Shown here piece by piece: positions 62,595 through 64,000 of a stretch of DNA of 64,000 bases (its first letter is position 1; each line of letters starts with the position of its first letter). Origin of the DNA: Buchnera aphidicola (Schlechtendalia peitan) (GTDB taxonomy: Bacteria > Pseudomonadota > Gammaproteobacteria > Enterobacterales > Enterobacteriaceae); assembly GCA_039830055.1 (NCBI GenBank), contig CP140043.1, positions 124,001 to 188,000 of the forward strand, read 5' to 3'. The translations under genes were made by a program, and so were the position numbers. A model generated the notes under the pieces. It searched no databases. It was not told the origin of the DNA and was given only the letters and a program-made list of their open reading frames with translations.

Positions 62595-63793
62595 ATGTCT
62601 AATTCACTAGTATTGACATTAAATTGTGGTAGTTCGTCTTTAAAATTTTCTGTTATAAATCCAGAAAAAGATAAAACAATATTATTAGGAATAGTTGATT
62701 TTCTATGTATTTCTAATATAAGAGTTTCATGGACAATAGGTACAAAAAAATATAGTAGTTTTTTAAATAAAACAGCAAATTATAAAGAGATTATAAATTT
62801 TATTTCTAAAAAAATTTTGCAAAGTAATTTAGAGATATTTAGTAATATTGTATGTATAGGACATCGTGTAGTTCACGGTGGGTCAAAAATTAAAAAATCA
62901 GTAGTAGTCAATGAGAAAATAATGGCATATATTCAAAAAATGTCCCTCTTTGCTCCATTACATAATCCTATAAATTTATTAGGAATTCAGGCATCATTTA
63001 GTAGTTTTCCTCATTTAAAAAAAAAAATATAGCTGTTTTTGATACAGCATTTCATAGTATGATACCAGAAATTTCTTACATATATGCTATTCCTTATAAT
63101 TTTTATAAAGATTATGGAATTAGAAGATATGGAGCACATGGTATTAGTTATTCATATATAACAAATCGTACTTCTAAGATATTAAATATTCCGGTAAAAA
63201 AATTAAATATTATTGCTTGTCATTTAGGAAACGGTTCATCAGTAGCAGCAATTAAAAATGGAAGTTGTGTAGATACATCTATGGGTTTAACACCGTTAGA
63301 AGGATTGGTTATGGGTACTAGATGTGGTGACATAGATCCTGCAATTATTTTTTTTATGTATAATGAATTAAAAATCAGTATGAAAAATATTGAAAATATT
63401 TTAATTAAAAAATCAGGACTTTTAGGAATAAATCAATTAAGTAGTGATTTTCGTCGTTTAGAAAACAAATATTATTCTGATAATAAGATACGATTGTCTA
63501 TTAATGTATTTTGTCATCGTTTATCAAAATATATTAGTTCTTATATTCCTTTAATAGGAAAAAGGTTAGACGCTATTGTTTTTACTGGAGGTATAGGAGA
63601 AAATTCTTGTTTAGTTCGAGAAATTACTATTTCTAAATTACTTTTTTTAAATTTTAAAATTGATAAAAAGTTAAATACATCAATAAAGTTAAGTCGAGAG
63701 GGTTGTATTAATAAAAAAAATAGTATATCTATATTAGTAGTACCAACTAATGAAGAGTTAATGATAGCAAAAGAAGCAGTATCATTAATGTAA
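62595..63793 (+). CDS. ackA: Acetate kinase, frame interrupted at a poly(A) run
   Basis: Interconverts acetyl phosphate plus ADP with acetate plus ATP. Frame 1 from ATG 62595 contains LNCGSSSLKFS and GHRVVHGG, then reaches eleven A at 63017-63027 and stops at 63030-63032. The other frame continues directly with AVFDTAFHSM, GIRRYGAHGISY, CHLGNGSS, MGTRCGDIDP and FTGGIGENS to the end. One extra A gives L-K-K-K-N-I-A-V-F-D in register and a protein of about 399 residues (E. coli 400). Both parts are conserved, so recent frameshift with slippage rescue, or a sequencing error, is likelier than decay. Confidence 0.93.
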
Positions 63794-63868
63794 AATGATT
63801 GATATATAATTTTAAATTTAGTATTTATTAATTATTTTAAAATAGTATTAACATGTATGGAGTTAATT

Positions 63869-64000
63869 TTGACGCGCATTTTACTGCTAGTTCCTATAAG
63901 TGAAAATATCGGATTGACAACTGTTAGTATAGGATTAGTTCAGAAGTTAAAAAGTAGAAATTTTAAAGTAAAATTTTTTAAACCTATTTTTAATGATTTA
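63869..64000 (+). CDS. pta: Phosphate acetyltransferase, 5' part only (window edge)
   Basis: Converts acetyl-CoA and phosphate to acetyl phosphate, the partner of AckA, which lies 75 bases upstream as in E. coli. Only 44 codons are present: TRILLLVPI, GLTTVSIGLV and KFFKP blocks match the E. coli N-terminus. A TTG at 63869 follows GGAG by 6 bases and aligns with the E. coli start; an in-frame ATG at 63857 would add four residues but has no ribosome site. The gene continues beyond the window. Confidence 0.88.
   Translation, partial: MTRILLLVPISENIGLTTVSIGLVQKLKSRNFKVKFFKPIFNDL

Noticed and set aside
1..64000. Mobile elements, CRISPR arrays, tRNA genes, prophage
   Set aside because: I looked for clustered repeats, transposase motifs and tRNA T-loop signatures in every spacer by eye and saw none that are convincing; a tRNAscan-type search could still find a diverged tRNA.

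Overview
The window is chromosomal DNA of a very AT-rich, gene-reduced gammaproteobacterial endosymbiont. Almost every protein aligns end to end with its Escherichia coli counterpart, gene blocks keep E. coli local order with neighbours deleted, and the set looks like Buchnera aphidicola, the aphid symbiont. A deeply branching lineage such as the Baizongia (Fordini) symbiont is my guess, not something I can prove. I see no IS elements, prophage, CRISPR, rRNA or convincing tRNA.

Layout. 1-5.5 kb: 3' end of nth, tyrS, sufA (minus), ydiK, aroH. 5.6-12.4 kb: translation block thrS-infC-rpmI-rplT-pheS-pheT, with infC starting at AUU and a terminator/attenuator before pheS. 12.9-13.3 kb: yajC, then a 1.75 kb gene-free tract. 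15-18 kb: glyS and glyQ (minus). 18.4-20.5 kb: nfo, rplY, yabI. 21-38 kb: the E. coli minute 0-1 region, with ksgA, apaH, folA, carB, carA, dapB, ispH, lspA, ileS, ribF, rpsT, dnaJ and dnaK. 37.9-53 kb: a complete 13-gene nuo operon (A, B, CD, E-N) for NADH dehydrogenase I. 53.8-64 kb: folC, cvpA, prs, ispE, lolB, prfA, prmC, sirB1, nadE, ackA and the start of pta.

Functionally the window combines host provisioning (aroH for aromatics, carAB for arginine and pyrimidines, dapB for lysine), translation (five aminoacyl-tRNA synthetases, IF3, RF1 and its methylase, four ribosomal proteins), cofactors (ribF, folA, folC, nadE, ispE, ispH), the DnaK/DnaJ chaperones, proton-pumping respiration and acetate/acetyl-P metabolism. 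LspA and LolB imply that at least some outer-membrane lipoprotein traffic remains.

The main observation is that three genes expected to matter (pheS, ribF, ackA) are each split by a frameshift exactly at a run of 10-12 A on the coding strand, while the rest of each protein is well conserved. Comparable A10 runs in ispE and lolB stay in frame. This fits the known Buchnera phenomenon of RNA-polymerase slippage rescuing poly(A) frameshifts. Other notable signals are a dnaK sigma-32 promoter nearly identical in layout to E. coli dnaK P1, a GC-rich inverted repeat enclosing a possible structured RNA after rplY, a 14-bp perfect hairpin inside nuoI, and short GC-rich or repeated palindromes in otherwise featureless spacers. 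I did not find a new multi-gene system.
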